This document shows positions 1 to 5,674 of a stretch of 7,223 nucleotides of DNA, piece after piece (the stretch's first letter is position 1; each line of letters begins with the position of its first letter). The stretch is taken from assembly GCA_900545555.1 (NCBI GenBank), contig UQZI01000093.1:1-7223 (forward strand), read 5' to 3'. This stretch comes from an uncultured Collinsella sp. Lineage in GTDB: Bacteria > Actinomycetota > Coriobacteriia > Coriobacteriales > Coriobacteriaceae. The notes under the pieces are model-generated. The model saw nothing but the letters and a program-made list of their open reading frames with translations. It was not told the DNA's origin and did not search any database. A program made the translations under genes and the position numbers.

Positions 1-197
1 GCGTGACCGGCGACACCGACATCAACATCATCGACACCGCCGAGTTCGCGATCCCCGGCCTTGACGACGAGTTCCGCGTCATCGTCTCCCCGTGGATTCT
101 GACGGTGCTCGTGACCGACCGCCTGGCTCGCTACTACGAGACGGTCACCAAGCACAACCTCAAGTATCGTCGCTACTATCACCAGTTCGACTACTAA
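1..197 (+). CDS. SIS-domain sugar-phosphate deglycase/isomerase, C-terminal fragment (FrlB/GfrF-like)
   Basis: Only the last 64 or so codons are in the window; the frame is open from the left edge and ends at TAA 195-197, so the true start lies upstream. The visible part matches from memory the C-terminal end of FrlB-type SIS proteins: a short D-T-A-E-F strand, a hydrophobic stretch containing S-P-W-I-L, a helix with R-L-A-R-Y-Y, then K-H-N-L-K-Y-R-R-Y-Y and a final F-D-Y. E. coli FrlB likewise ends in an R-R-Y-Y segment followed by a terminal E-Y. Family members act in the cytoplasm on phosphorylated Amadori compounds (fructoselysine-6-P, glucoselysine-6-P) or related amino sugars. The EIIA gene starts 46 nt downstream with no terminator between, so the enzyme and the PTS are probably co-transcribed. 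The SIS call is fairly firm; the exact substrate is inference, and glucosamine-type isomerases are an alternative. Confidence 0.75.
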   Translation, partial: VTGDTDINIIDTAEFAIPGLDDEFRVIVSPWILTVLVTDRLARYYETVTKHNLKYRRYYHQFDY

Positions 198-243
198 AGA
201 AAACGGGTGCGGGAACGTGCCGGGCTATTGAGAGGAACACAGA

Positions 244-663
244 ATGAGACAGTACATCATCGCCAGCCATGCGCACTTCGCTACCGGCATCAAGGAGAGC
301 GTCGAGCTGCTCTCGGGCGCGCGCGACAACGTCCAAGATCTTTCGATGTTCGTCGATGACCGCATGGACGTGGCCGAGGAGGCCCAAAAACTGCTGGCGG
401 GCATGTCTGCCGACGATGATGTCGTTGTCTGCACCGATCTCTTTGGCGGCAGCGTCAACAACGAGTTCACCAAGATCGTCCAGACGCGTCCCCGCACGTA
501 CCTCGTTACCAACATGAACCTTCCTCTGCTCATCCAGCTGCTGTTCTCTGACGAGTCGGCGCCGGTTGAGGAGACGATTCGCGCTATCGTCGCTGCGGAC
601 GATACGCGCGTGAAGTTTGTCAACGACCTGCTGGTCGATGACGACGAGGAAGAAGAGTTCTAA
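244..663 (+). CDS. PTS mannose-family EIIA component
   Basis: This 139-residue protein has the size of a stand-alone EIIA-Man domain. It accepts phosphate from HPr on a histidine and passes it to EIIB in the cytoplasm. The N-terminus I-I-A-S-H-A-H-F-A-T-G aligns with the active-site strand of the family (G-T-H-G in E. coli ManX), making His9 the expected phosphorylated residue; the glycine usually following it is alanine here. The D-L-F-G-G-S motif (about residues 66-71) and N-M-N-L-P-L-L (about 91-97) are family hallmarks. The ATG at 244 is preceded by AGAGG (231-235) at 8 nt. The C-terminus is a run of acidic residues (132-138) closing with Phe. It is the second gene of the operon, 46 nt after the SIS gene and 57 nt before EIIB. 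GfrA-like naming would fit if the substrate is an Amadori product, but this is not established. Confidence 0.93.
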   Translation: MRQYIIASHAHFATGIKESVELLSGARDNVQDLSMFVDDRMDVAEEAQKLLAGMSADDDVVVCTDLFGGSVNNEFTKIVQTRPRTYLVTNMNLPLLIQLLFSDESAPVEETIRAIVAADDTRVKFVNDLLVDDDEEEEF

Positions 664-683
664 TCCGCAGCACCTATTGACAT

Positions 684-696
684 GCCGTAAGACGGC
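684..696 (+). other. Small intercistronic hairpin between EIIA and EIIB
   Basis: GCCGT (684-688) and ACGGC (692-696) pair perfectly around a 3-nt loop. No T-run follows, so it is not a terminator. It may be an RNA-stability or processing element in the operon mRNA, or chance. Confidence 0.3.
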
Positions 697-720
697 GCAA
701 GACCTTTGGGGGGTCACATT

Positions 721-1203
721 ATGATTCAGCTACTTCGCGTTGACCATCGCCTGCTTCATGGCCAGGTCGCAGTTTCCTGGGTTCAGGGCCTCGGCTCCAA
801 CTGCATTTTCTGCGTGGGCGATAAGGTCGCCAACGACCCGGTGTGGAAGACGACGCTCAAGATGGGCAAGCCTGCCGGCTGCAAGCTCGTCATCAAAGAC
901 ATGGAGCATGCCATCGAAGCTATCAACTCGGGCGTGACCGACAAGTACAAGATGATCATCTGTGTCGCCACTATCGCTGAGGCAAAGCAGCTTGTTGAGG
1001 GCTGCCCGCAGATCAAGTCGGTCAACCTGGGCAACACCAAGCCCAAGGACGAGAAGCGTCCCGATGCTCGTCAGGTCTCTCGTCAGATCTTCCTGACCGC
1101 GGCCGAGGAAGCCGATGTGCGCGAGATGCTGGATCGTGGCGTTGAGGTCGAGATTCGACCCCTGGCCGATGACCCCAAGGTTGACTGCGCCAGCGTGCTC
1201 TAG
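721..1203 (+). CDS. PTS mannose/fructose/sorbose-family EIIB component
   Basis: This 160-residue protein is a typical stand-alone EIIB of the Man/Lev/Sor family. It takes phosphate from EIIA and transfers it to the sugar bound by the EIIC/EIID permease, on the inner face of the membrane. The N-terminal signature R-V-D-H-R-L-L-H-G-Q-V (residues 6-16) contains the expected phosphohistidine at His13; the usual V-D-D-R is V-D-H-R here. Two fairly hydrophobic strands, I-I-C-V-A-T (about 79-84) and S-V-N-L-G-N (about 101-106), fit the alpha/beta fold. I chose ATG 721 because a purine-rich GGGGGG (708-713) lies 7 nt upstream. An in-frame TTG at 706 would put this ribosome site inside the gene and has none of its own. 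It sits 57 nt after EIIA and 58 nt before EIIC, in the same operon. Confidence 0.93.
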   Translation: MIQLLRVDHRLLHGQVAVSWVQGLGSNCIFCVGDKVANDPVWKTTLKMGKPAGCKLVIKDMEHAIEAINSGVTDKYKMIICVATIAEAKQLVEGCPQIKSVNLGNTKPKDEKRPDARQVSRQIFLTAAEEADVREMLDRGVEVEIRPLADDPKVDCASVL

Positions 1204-1214
1204 GCGTTTGAATT

Positions 1215-1234
1215 CGAAGAGTCTGAGCTCTTCG
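1215..1234 (+). other. Intercistronic hairpin between EIIB and EIIC
   Basis: CGAAGAG (1215-1221) pairs with CTCTTCG (1228-1234) over a 6-nt loop, 11 nt after the EIIB stop codon. No T-run follows, so it is not an intrinsic terminator. A role in mRNA processing or protection between the soluble-subunit and membrane-subunit cistrons is possible but unproven. Confidence 0.35.
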
Positions 1235-1261
1235 TAGTGTCCTATATGGAAAGGGGGATGT

Positions 1262-2035
1262 ATGCTTACCCAAGCAATCCTCATCGGACTTATCGCCGCA
1301 TTTGGTAAGTTCGACTGCCAGCTCGGTACGCTCTATGCGTTCCGCCCCATCGTCCTGTGCCCGCTCGTGGGCCTGGTCCTGGGGGACCTGCAGTCTGGTC
1401 TCGCGATCGGTGCGAGCCTGGAGCTGCTGTTCATGGGCTCGATCTCCATCGGCGCCTACGTGCCGCCTGATGAGACGATCGGCGGCGTGCTCGCCTGCGC
1501 CTTCGCTATCCAGCTGGGCCAGAGCACCGAGGCAGCCATCGCGCTCGCCATGCCCATCGCCACGCTGTGCCTTGCCATCAAGAACATCCTCAACGCCGCC
1601 CTGCCGATCCTGGTTGACCGCGCCGATGTCTTCTCCGGCCAGGGCAACCTTAAGGGTGTCTATGCGATGCACTTCCTGATCGGTTCCACCGGTGTCATCA
1701 TGGCGTTCCTGCTGTGCTCGCTGTCGTTCTATCTGGGTGCTGACGCTATCCAGGGCATGCTCGACTTCATCCCGCCCTTTGTCCTTGCTGGCTTTGGCGT
1801 TGCCGCCAACATCCTGCCGGCCATGGGCTTCGCCATGCTCGGCCGCCTGGTGCTCACCAAGCAGCTCGTGCCCTTCTACTTCCTGGGCTTCCTGCTGTGC
1901 TCCTACGCCAACGTGCCCGTCCTGGGCGTCGCCCTGATCGCCATCATCATCGGCATCGACAAGTTCGACCTGCTCGGCCTGGGCGGAGCCCAGCCCCAGC
2001 TCTCCGCGGAAGGGGATGAGGACGATGACTTCTAG
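1262..2035 (+). CDS. PTS mannose-family EIIC permease component (copy 1)
   Basis: This 257-residue integral membrane protein has the usual EIIC-Man length. With EIID it forms the channel that binds the sugar and releases it phosphorylated. Family features include L-Y-A-F-R-P-I-V (about 24-31, compare F-H-R-P-L in E. coli ManY), G-L-V-L-G-D-L (37-43), S-L-E-L-L-F-M-G (52-59), and G-A-Y-V-P-P-D (64-70), which parallels the G-A-A-V-A-P-D loop of ManY. Hydrophobic segments cover most of the chain, and the tail is acidic (E-G-D-E-D-D-D-F). AAGGGGG at 1251-1257 precedes ATG 1262 by 4 nt. The 3' end overlaps EIID by 11 bp, so translation of the two is probably coupled. Residues 179-257 are encoded by DNA identical to copy 2, while residues 1-178 differ from it at many positions, most strongly in about 99-150. 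Confidence 0.95.
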   Translation: MLTQAILIGLIAAFGKFDCQLGTLYAFRPIVLCPLVGLVLGDLQSGLAIGASLELLFMGSISIGAYVPPDETIGGVLACAFAIQLGQSTEAAIALAMPIATLCLAIKNILNAALPILVDRADVFSGQGNLKGVYAMHFLIGSTGVIMAFLLCSLSFYLGADAIQGMLDFIPPFVLAGFGVAANILPAMGFAMLGRLVLTKQLVPFYFLGFLLCSYANVPVLGVALIAIIIGIDKFDLLGLGGAQPQLSAEGDEDDDF

Positions 2036-2858
2036 TCCCGAGAACAAGATCACGCGCTCCGACCTCGTCAGGAGCGCCGTCAACGTCGGCGCCCTGGGCA
2101 TGGAGTTCTCCTGGACCTACTACAAGCAGATGAACATCGCCTTCTGCCTGATGGTCGCCAACATGCTCAAGAAGATCTACGCCGGCCGCCCCGACGACTA
2201 CGCCGAGGCCCTGCACCGCCACTGCGCGTTCTTCAACATCACCGTCCAGTTCGCCCCGTTCGTCGGCGGCATCGCGATGGCCATGGAGGAGAAGGTCGCC
2301 CGCGGCGAGATCGAGCCCGAGAGCGTCAACGACGTCAAGGCCGCCCTCATGGGCCCGCTGTCCGGCATCGGCGACTCCATCTTCCTGTCGACGCTGCGCG
2401 TGGTGGCCGCCGCGGTGGGCATCAGCCTGTGCCAGGCCGGCAACCCCTTCGGCCCCATCGCCTTCCTGCTCATCTACAACGTCCCCGGCTTCGCGCTGCG
2501 CGTCTGGGGCGCCGTCAAGGGCTACGAGCTGGGCGTGGGCTTCCTGGACGAGGCCCAGAGGACCGGCCTCATGCAGAAGATCATGACCTGCGTGGGCATC
2601 GTGGGCGTCATGGTCGTGGGCGCCATGTGCAAGGACATGTTCTGGGCCAGCATCCCGGTGGCCATCGGCTCGGGCGAGGACGCCCAGACCCTCCAGGACA
2701 TCCTGGACGGCATCATGCCCGGCATGCTCGGCATGCTCGCCTTCTGGCTGTACTACTGGCTGCTGTCCAAGAAGATCAACCCCATGGTGCTGATCGTGGC
2801 CACCATGGTCGTGGGCATCGTCGGCGCGTTCTTCGGCGTGCTGGCGTAAGGGCCCGGC
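1796..2858 (+). repeat. 1063-bp perfect direct repeat, copy A (EIIC 3' third + EIID)
   Basis: Read base by base against 4587-5649 this segment is identical, at a constant offset of 2791 bp. It begins in EIIC codon 179, runs through all of EIID, and ends 9 bp past its stop codon (GGGCCCGGC). Just outside, the copies differ: at 1792, 1794 and 1795 on the left, and from 2859 on the right. Inside the block almost every codon ends in G or C, the few exceptions clustering at the EIIC-EIID junction. No insertion-sequence ends or target duplications are visible at the borders, which favours homologous gene conversion or tandem duplication over transposition. Confidence 0.97.
2025..2849 (+). CDS. PTS mannose-family EIID permease component (copy 1)
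   Basis: This 274-residue protein is the EIID subunit, partner of EIIC in the membrane. Landmarks are an N-terminal D-L segment, E-F-S-W-T-Y-Y (27-33), H-C-A-F-F-N (66-71, the F-F-N signature), A-M-E-E-K (86-90) and P-L-S-G-I-G-D-S (111-118, the strongly conserved EIID loop). Hydrophobic segments at about 120-137, 142-160, 185-203, 232-248 and 253-273 give the usual C-terminal membrane part. I prefer ATG 2025, because AAGGGG (2010-2015) lies 9 nt upstream; ATG 2016 would abut that site directly. It overlaps the end of EIIC. After the first three residues past Met (codons ACT, TCT, AGT), every sense codon ends in G or C, unlike the transporter genes nearby. The protein is identical to copy 2 at 4816-5640. 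Confidence 0.95.
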   Translation: MTSSPENKITRSDLVRSAVNVGALGMEFSWTYYKQMNIAFCLMVANMLKKIYAGRPDDYAEALHRHCAFFNITVQFAPFVGGIAMAMEEKVARGEIEPESVNDVKAALMGPLSGIGDSIFLSTLRVVAAAVGISLCQAGNPFGPIAFLLIYNVPGFALRVWGAVKGYELGVGFLDEAQRTGLMQKIMTCVGIVGVMVVGAMCKDMFWASIPVAIGSGEDAQTLQDILDGIMPGMLGMLAFWLYYWLLSKKINPMVLIVATMVVGIVGAFFGVLA

Positions 2859-2877
2859 CTATTATCTGCCCCCAAGG

Positions 2878-2909
2878 GAAACGGCGACCCATTGCGGTCG
2901 CCGTTTTTT
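2878..2909 (+). terminator. Intrinsic terminator after EIID copy 1
   Basis: ACGGCGACC (2881-2889) pairs perfectly with GGTCGCCGT (2896-2904) over a 6-nt loop, extended by A residues on the left against the T-run (2904-2909) on the right. This is a strong rho-independent terminator ending the SIS-EIIABCD transcript. The next gene starts only 27 nt later. Confidence 0.92.
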
Positions 2910-2936
2910 ATTACCGAAAGCTAGCTGAGGTGCTTC

Positions 2937-3827
2937 GTGATTCGATCTGACAATCCACCCGACAATGGCGTGAGCGGGGCGATGTATCTATTTGGCACGG
3001 CGCTCTTGTGGAGCTTTATCGGCATCCTCGTTCACGCCAATTCGCAGTCAGCTCTTCTGATTGGCGCTGTTACGGCAATATTTATGTCGCTCTTTATTCT
3101 GCTTGTCGGCAGGCCTGTTCTCCGCGTCAGCCGTCTTATTGTCCTTGTGGCCGTCTGCAACTTCGTGACGGGCACCACGTTTAACTTTGCCAACCAGCTC
3201 ACGACGGTCGGCAACGCAATCGTTTTGCAGTACACCTCGATGATTTTCGTTATCGTGTATCAATCGCTCGCAACTCACACGTTGCCCTCACCTGCGAAGA
3301 TCGCCTCCGTGGTGGTTGCTTTTACGGGTATGGGACTTTTCTTTTTGGGTGATTTGAGTGCCGAGGGCATGCTCGGCAACCTGCTTGCCGTCATTTCGGG
3401 CGCCACCTTTGGGCTGTGCTTCTATTTGAACTCTCGCCCCGATGCGTCGCCCATGGTGTCCTCGCTCATCTCCTGCGGTATCTCGATGCTGCCGATCGTC
3501 TATTTTGCTGGTGCCCTAGACTCCGTGAGACCATTTGAGTGGGGGCTCATGCTGGTGCATGGCCTTTTTTGCAGTGGTCTTGCGAGCGTGCTGTATGCCA
3601 AGGGGATTGCGCGCACCAACGCGTTTGCGGCCAACTTGGTCTGCATGAGCGAGGTCGTGCTCGCTCCCTGCTGGTCGGCGCTCCTCTTTGGCGAGGTCTT
3701 TCACTGGAATGAGTTTTTGGGCGCGGCGATTATCGTTTTGGTGATTGTAGCCAACTTGGCATCCGATGCCTTTGGCGATGGCTTTCTGGTGGCGCTTGTC
3801 CGCCATCGAAACAAAGAGCGTGCATGA
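2937..3827 (+). CDS. EamA/DMT-superfamily transporter, 10 TM
   Basis: This 296-residue protein is almost wholly hydrophobic, with the two-repeat, ten-helix layout of EamA/RhaT-type drug/metabolite transporters. Each half carries the typical signature: N-F-A-N-Q-L-T-T-V-G-N-A-I-V-L-Q-Y (about 83-99) and, in the second half, Y-A-K-G-I-A-R-T-N-A followed by L-L-F-G-E-V-F near residue 260. The tail is basic. GTG 2937 is chosen because GAGG (2927-2930) lies 6 nt upstream; ATG 2982 is a possible alternative. The family includes amino-acid and metabolite exporters and some importers, so the substrate cannot be read from sequence. Its codon use is mixed, with many T-ending codons, unlike the adjacent EIID. 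It lies 27 nt behind a terminator with no clear promoter, and between the two identical repeats. Confidence 0.88.
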   Translation: MIRSDNPPDNGVSGAMYLFGTALLWSFIGILVHANSQSALLIGAVTAIFMSLFILLVGRPVLRVSRLIVLVAVCNFVTGTTFNFANQLTTVGNAIVLQYTSMIFVIVYQSLATHTLPSPAKIASVVVAFTGMGLFFLGDLSAEGMLGNLLAVISGATFGLCFYLNSRPDASPMVSSLISCGISMLPIVYFAGALDSVRPFEWGLMLVHGLFCSGLASVLYAKGIARTNAFAANLVCMSEVVLAPCWSALLFGEVFHWNEFLGAAIIVLVIVANLASDAFGDGFLVALVRHRNKERA

Positions 3828-3873
3828 TGGGGTACGTCTGCCGTTTACGGTAAAAAACACCCCGCTGAGCGAG

Positions 3874-3918
3874 TGGTATTAAATAGTAAGAACCTGCATA
3901 CCTATAATTGGTATCAAA
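3874..3918 (+). promoter_or_regulatory. Promoter with two TGGTAT-type operator half-sites upstream of EIIC copy 2
   Basis: A consensus -10 box TATAAT lies at 3903-3908, with a weak -35 TTAAAT at 3879-3884 (18-bp spacer). TGGTATTAAA starts at 3874, overlapping the -35, and TGGTATCAAA starts at 3909, overlapping the expected start site near 3915. The two TGGTAT sites are direct repeats exactly 35 bp apart. The same arrangement and spacing recur before the gene at 7117. The (A/T)(G/T)TGGTAT half resembles, from memory, sites of GntR/HutC-family regulators such as B. subtilis NagR/YvoA (A-T-T-G-G-T-A-T). Position over -35 and +1 suggests repression; the regulator itself is not in the window. Confidence 0.75.
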
Positions 3919-4052
3919 TCATTTGTACCTGGCATGGGTGTTAGCAGCACACCAGGTACGCTTCGAGCCGTGTAATCGAGCTCCCGGAATTGATATCAAC
4001 AACGCGCGCGACGGGAGTGGCGACTGTTCGAGATTCCTAATTGGGAGGAACT
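3915..4052 (+). promoter_or_regulatory. Structured 5' leader of EIIC copy 2
   Basis: If transcription starts near 3915, the leader is about 138 nt. GTACCTGG (3925-3932) pairs with CCAGGTAC (3952-3959) in an 8-bp stem. An alternative GGTGT/ACACC stem (3937-3941 with 3949-3953) shares its 3' arm and excludes it. CTCCCG (3981-3986) pairs with CGGGAG (4012-4017) around a 10-bp palindrome TTGATATCAA (3990-3999). No T-run is present, so an attenuator is not indicated. I recognise no known riboswitch. The leader ends in GGGAGGA (4043-4049), the EIIC2 ribosome site. The preceding 3828-3873 holds no gene and no convincing terminator for the DMT gene. Confidence 0.4.
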
Positions 4053-4826
4053 ATGCTTACCCAAGCAATCCTCGTCGGCTTAGTCGGAGCGTTTGGATGT
4101 CTCGACTACCAGCTCGGTTCGCTCTATGCGTTCCGCCCCATCGTCCTGTGCCCGCTCGTGGGTCTGGTCCTGGGGGACCTACAGACCGGTCTTGCCGTAG
4201 GTGCAAGCCTTGAGCTGCTGTTTATGGGCTCGATCTCCATTGGCGCTTACGTGCCGCCCAACGAAACCGTCGGTGGTGTGCTTGCCTGTGCGTTTGCCAT
4301 TCAGCTCGGTCAGGGTACCGAGACGGCTATCGCGCTTGCCATGCCCATCGCCGTCCTTTCGCTGACGATTGGTAATATTACCAACGCCTTGTTCCCCGTG
4401 TTTGTCGACATGGCAGACAAGTTTGCCCTCAAGGGAAACCTCAAAGGCATCTATGCCGTTCATTGGGGAATTGGAATTTGGGGCTGCATCGAGTACTTCC
4501 TGCTCTGTGCCGGCGCGTTCTACCTGGGCTCCGACGCCATCCAGGGCCTGCTCGACTTTATCCCGTCCTTTGTGATCGATGGTTGCGGCGTTGCCGCCAA
4601 CATCCTGCCGGCCATGGGCTTCGCCATGCTCGGCCGCCTGGTGCTCACCAAGCAGCTCGTGCCCTTCTACTTCCTGGGCTTCCTGCTGTGCTCCTACGCC
4701 AACGTGCCCGTCCTGGGCGTCGCCCTGATCGCCATCATCATCGGCATCGACAAGTTCGACCTGCTCGGCCTGGGCGGAGCCCAGCCCCAGCTCTCCGCGG
4801 AAGGGGATGAGGACGATGACTTCTAG
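4053..4826 (+). CDS. PTS mannose-family EIIC permease component (copy 2, mosaic)
   Basis: This is a 257-residue EIIC, the same length as copy 1 and alignable without gaps. The start is ATG 4053, matching the copy 1 start; GGGAGGA at 4043-4049 is 3 nt upstream, and an in-frame TTG at 4041 would swallow that site. The family landmarks are kept (L-Y-A-F-R-P-I-V, L-V-L-G-D-L, S-L-E-L-L-F-M-G). The P-P-D-E-T loop of copy 1 reads P-P-N-E-T here (Asn at 70). Residues about 99-150 differ most from copy 1, including the W-G-I-G-I-W-G segment. From residue 179 on the DNA is identical to copy 1. The N-terminal part has more T-ending codons than the tail. No EIIA or EIIB gene is adjacent, so it probably relies on EIIA and EIIB encoded elsewhere, perhaps at 244-1203. 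The upstream promoter suggests independent control from copy 1. Confidence 0.95.
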   Translation: MLTQAILVGLVGAFGCLDYQLGSLYAFRPIVLCPLVGLVLGDLQTGLAVGASLELLFMGSISIGAYVPPNETVGGVLACAFAIQLGQGTETAIALAMPIAVLSLTIGNITNALFPVFVDMADKFALKGNLKGIYAVHWGIGIWGCIEYFLLCAGAFYLGSDAIQGLLDFIPSFVIDGCGVAANILPAMGFAMLGRLVLTKQLVPFYFLGFLLCSYANVPVLGVALIAIIIGIDKFDLLGLGGAQPQLSAEGDEDDDF

Positions 4827-5649
4827 TCCCGAGAACAAGATCACGCGCTCCGACCTCGTCAGGAGCGCCGTCAACGTCGGCGCCCTGGGCATGGAGTTCT
4901 CCTGGACCTACTACAAGCAGATGAACATCGCCTTCTGCCTGATGGTCGCCAACATGCTCAAGAAGATCTACGCCGGCCGCCCCGACGACTACGCCGAGGC
5001 CCTGCACCGCCACTGCGCGTTCTTCAACATCACCGTCCAGTTCGCCCCGTTCGTCGGCGGCATCGCGATGGCCATGGAGGAGAAGGTCGCCCGCGGCGAG
5101 ATCGAGCCCGAGAGCGTCAACGACGTCAAGGCCGCCCTCATGGGCCCGCTGTCCGGCATCGGCGACTCCATCTTCCTGTCGACGCTGCGCGTGGTGGCCG
5201 CCGCGGTGGGCATCAGCCTGTGCCAGGCCGGCAACCCCTTCGGCCCCATCGCCTTCCTGCTCATCTACAACGTCCCCGGCTTCGCGCTGCGCGTCTGGGG
5301 CGCCGTCAAGGGCTACGAGCTGGGCGTGGGCTTCCTGGACGAGGCCCAGAGGACCGGCCTCATGCAGAAGATCATGACCTGCGTGGGCATCGTGGGCGTC
5401 ATGGTCGTGGGCGCCATGTGCAAGGACATGTTCTGGGCCAGCATCCCGGTGGCCATCGGCTCGGGCGAGGACGCCCAGACCCTCCAGGACATCCTGGACG
5501 GCATCATGCCCGGCATGCTCGGCATGCTCGCCTTCTGGCTGTACTACTGGCTGCTGTCCAAGAAGATCAACCCCATGGTGCTGATCGTGGCCACCATGGT
5601 CGTGGGCATCGTCGGCGCGTTCTTCGGCGTGCTGGCGTAAGGGCCCGGC
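4587..5649 (+). repeat. 1063-bp perfect direct repeat, copy B (EIIC 3' third + EIID)
   Basis: This is the second copy of the segment at 1796-2858 in the same orientation. It starts at codon 179 of EIIC copy 2 and ends 9 bp after the EIID stop; the downstream sequences then diverge into unrelated terminators. The 1728 bp between the two copies contain terminator 1, the DMT gene, the promoter and the first two thirds of EIIC copy 2. Confidence 0.97.
4816..5640 (+). CDS. PTS mannose-family EIID permease component (copy 2)
   Basis: This 274-residue protein is identical to the product of 2025-2849 and has the same coupled overlap with the upstream EIIC (11 bp with ATG 4816; the alternative ATG 4807 would abut its ribosome site). 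It carries the same F-F-N and P-L-S-G-I-G-D-S signatures and the same C-terminal membrane helices. Since the two EIID chains are identical, either could in principle pair with either EIIC, and any functional difference between the permeases must come from the EIIC N-terminal portion or from expression. The saturation of G/C at third codon positions is shared with copy 1. Confidence 0.95.
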   Translation: MTSSPENKITRSDLVRSAVNVGALGMEFSWTYYKQMNIAFCLMVANMLKKIYAGRPDDYAEALHRHCAFFNITVQFAPFVGGIAMAMEEKVARGEIEPESVNDVKAALMGPLSGIGDSIFLSTLRVVAAAVGISLCQAGNPFGPIAFLLIYNVPGFALRVWGAVKGYELGVGFLDEAQRTGLMQKIMTCVGIVGVMVVGAMCKDMFWASIPVAIGSGEDAQTLQDILDGIMPGMLGMLAFWLYYWLLSKKINPMVLIVATMVVGIVGAFFGVLA

Positions 5650-5674
5650 TGCATAGATTTTCGTTGCAACCTGG

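Noticed and set aside
677..682. Consensus-like -35 TTGACA between EIIA and EIIB
   Set aside because: No acceptable -10 box lies 16-18 bp downstream (that region reads AGACCT), and the genes look co-transcribed.
1022..2101. Long minus-strand open frame (359 codons) opposite EIIC copy 1
   Set aside because: It is an artefact of the high-GC third positions of EIIC; composition is low-complexity (rich in Q, E, D, H, G, A), with no ribosome site or family motif. The same applies to the 360-codon frame at 4738-5820 opposite EIID copy 2.
2429..2950. Plus-strand open frame inside EIID (also 5220-5720)
   Set aside because: It is an Arg/His/Gly/Pro-rich frame-shifted reading of EIID in both repeats, without a start signal.
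3829..3869. Possible terminator after the DMT gene (GGGGT with ACCCC, and a CCGTTTACGG motif)
   Set aside because: The first stem is 5 bp with a long loop, the second only 3-4 bp, and no T-run follows either on the + strand.
3908..4213. Open frame of 101 codons starting in the intergenic region
   Set aside because: It begins at the promoter, has no ribosome site, and runs out of frame into EIIC copy 2, which is clearly the real gene there.
1796..5649. Composite transposon or insertion sequence flanked by the direct repeats
   Set aside because: There is no transposase, no terminal inverted repeats and no target duplication; the repeat borders fall inside EIIC and just past EIID.
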